Below the pieces are notes generated by a model. The model saw only the letters and a program-made list of their open reading frames with translations. It did no database searches and was not told where the DNA came from. From Clostridiales bacterium (GTDB taxonomy: Bacteria; Bacillota_A; Clostridia; Christensenellales; Aristaeellaceae), in the NCBI GenBank assembly GCA_012514855.1, contig JAAYZL010000483.1, positions 1 through 6,057 on the forward strand: a stretch of DNA of 6,057 bases, read 5' to 3'. The position numbers were made by a program, and so were the translations under genes. Shown here piece after piece: positions 5,968-6,057 of this stretch. Position 1 is the first letter of the stretch, and the number at the start of each line of letters is the position of its first letter.

Positions 5968-5993
5968 AATGAAGGGGTCGAAACCCCTTCATT
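5968..5993. repeat. Perfect 11-bp inverted repeat with 4-base loop
   Basis: AATGAAGGGGT (5968-5978) pairs with ACCCCTTCATT (5983-5993) around CGAA; the minus-strand transcript would have a TTCG (UUCG) tetraloop, a very stable type. A short TTTT (5992-5995) partly overlaps the right arm, so weak terminator activity on the plus strand is possible. No gene ending just before it can be named. Confidence 0.85.
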
Positions 5994-5996
5994 TTC

Positions 5997-6057
5997 AATC
6001 CGCAGGCGGCGGCATGTACGTCGCCGAGGAGCGCGGCATGTCCGCGCTTCCTTGCAG
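5997..6057. other. Unassigned GC-rich right edge
   Basis: About 60 bases beyond the second hairpin. On the minus strand a frame open from the edge ends at TGA (5995-5997) and reads LQGSADMPRSSATYMPPPAD at its end; it could be the C terminus of a gene to the right, but I do not recognise it. It may equally be part of the repeat element. There is no similarity to the missing part of the ABC exporter. Confidence 0.3.

Larger units (their letters stand above)
5893..5996. repeat. Candidate dispersed palindromic element of about 100 bp with two hairpins
   Basis: The segment holds a 13-bp perfect hairpin (5899-5929), a second 11-bp hairpin (5968-5993), and an outer complementary pair CCCAAGG (5894-5900) and CCTTGGG (5957-5963). 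It starts exactly where similarity to the ABC exporter ends. Its translations contain strings such as NTAQIVRYCLG, which I recall from short, probably spurious, predicted proteins of gut Clostridia; that would fit a dispersed repeat but is memory and not a search. Both ends are uncertain, and it could reach further right into 5997-6057. No transposase is encoded, so if mobile it would depend on enzymes supplied elsewhere. Confidence 0.5.

Noticed and set aside
5832..6056. 76-codon minus-strand frame joining the ABC remnant to the right edge as one small protein
   Set aside because: Residues upstream of the ABC-like segment derive from the hairpin element and show no protein family features; the open frame is probably chance in GC-rich repeat DNA.

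Overview
The window looks like chromosomal DNA from an anaerobic, GC-rich member of the Clostridia (Bacillota). Three things suggest this. A glycyl-radical-enzyme activase implies anaerobic life. An ECF sigma factor is paired with a single-pass membrane protein that starts inside its 3' end, an arrangement common in Clostridia. Strong Shine-Dalgarno sites and factor-independent terminators fit the same group. The placement is inference; there is no rRNA or other marker gene.

Left block (1-2995, minus strand): one operon of three genes. It reads leftward from an AT-rich promoter region near 3050-3120. The order is a Gfo/Idh/MocA oxidoreductase (start 2995), a second divergent Gfo/Idh/MocA oxidoreductase (coupled by a GTGA overlap at 1865-1868), and a radical-SAM glycyl-radical-enzyme activase (start near 738) that runs off the left edge. 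Two sugar- or polyol-type dehydrogenases plus a glycyl radical activase suggest an anaerobic catabolic route in which a carbohydrate-like compound is oxidised and then cleaved or dehydrated. The glycyl radical enzyme itself is not in the window.

Middle (2996-4118): a divergent intergenic region, then the C-terminal half of an FGGY carbohydrate kinase on the plus strand. The kinase keeps the ATP-binding domain and the probable catalytic Asp but has no N-terminal sugar-binding half. A good terminator follows at 3972-3995.

Right block (4040-5832, plus strand): a regulatory two-gene operon with an extended -10 promoter, a perfect inverted repeat just downstream of the likely start of transcription, an ECF sigma factor, a membrane protein that is probably its anti-sigma partner, and a terminator.

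Right edge (5829-6057): a 21-codon C-terminal remnant of an ABC exporter on the minus strand. It abuts a roughly 100-bp palindromic element with two strong hairpins, followed by 57 bases that cannot be assigned. This looks like a rearrangement scar or dispersed-repeat insertion.

I see no CRISPR array, tRNA, rRNA, transposase or clear new defence system. The points most worth a second look are the activase operon, the half-kinase and the repeat/ABC junction.
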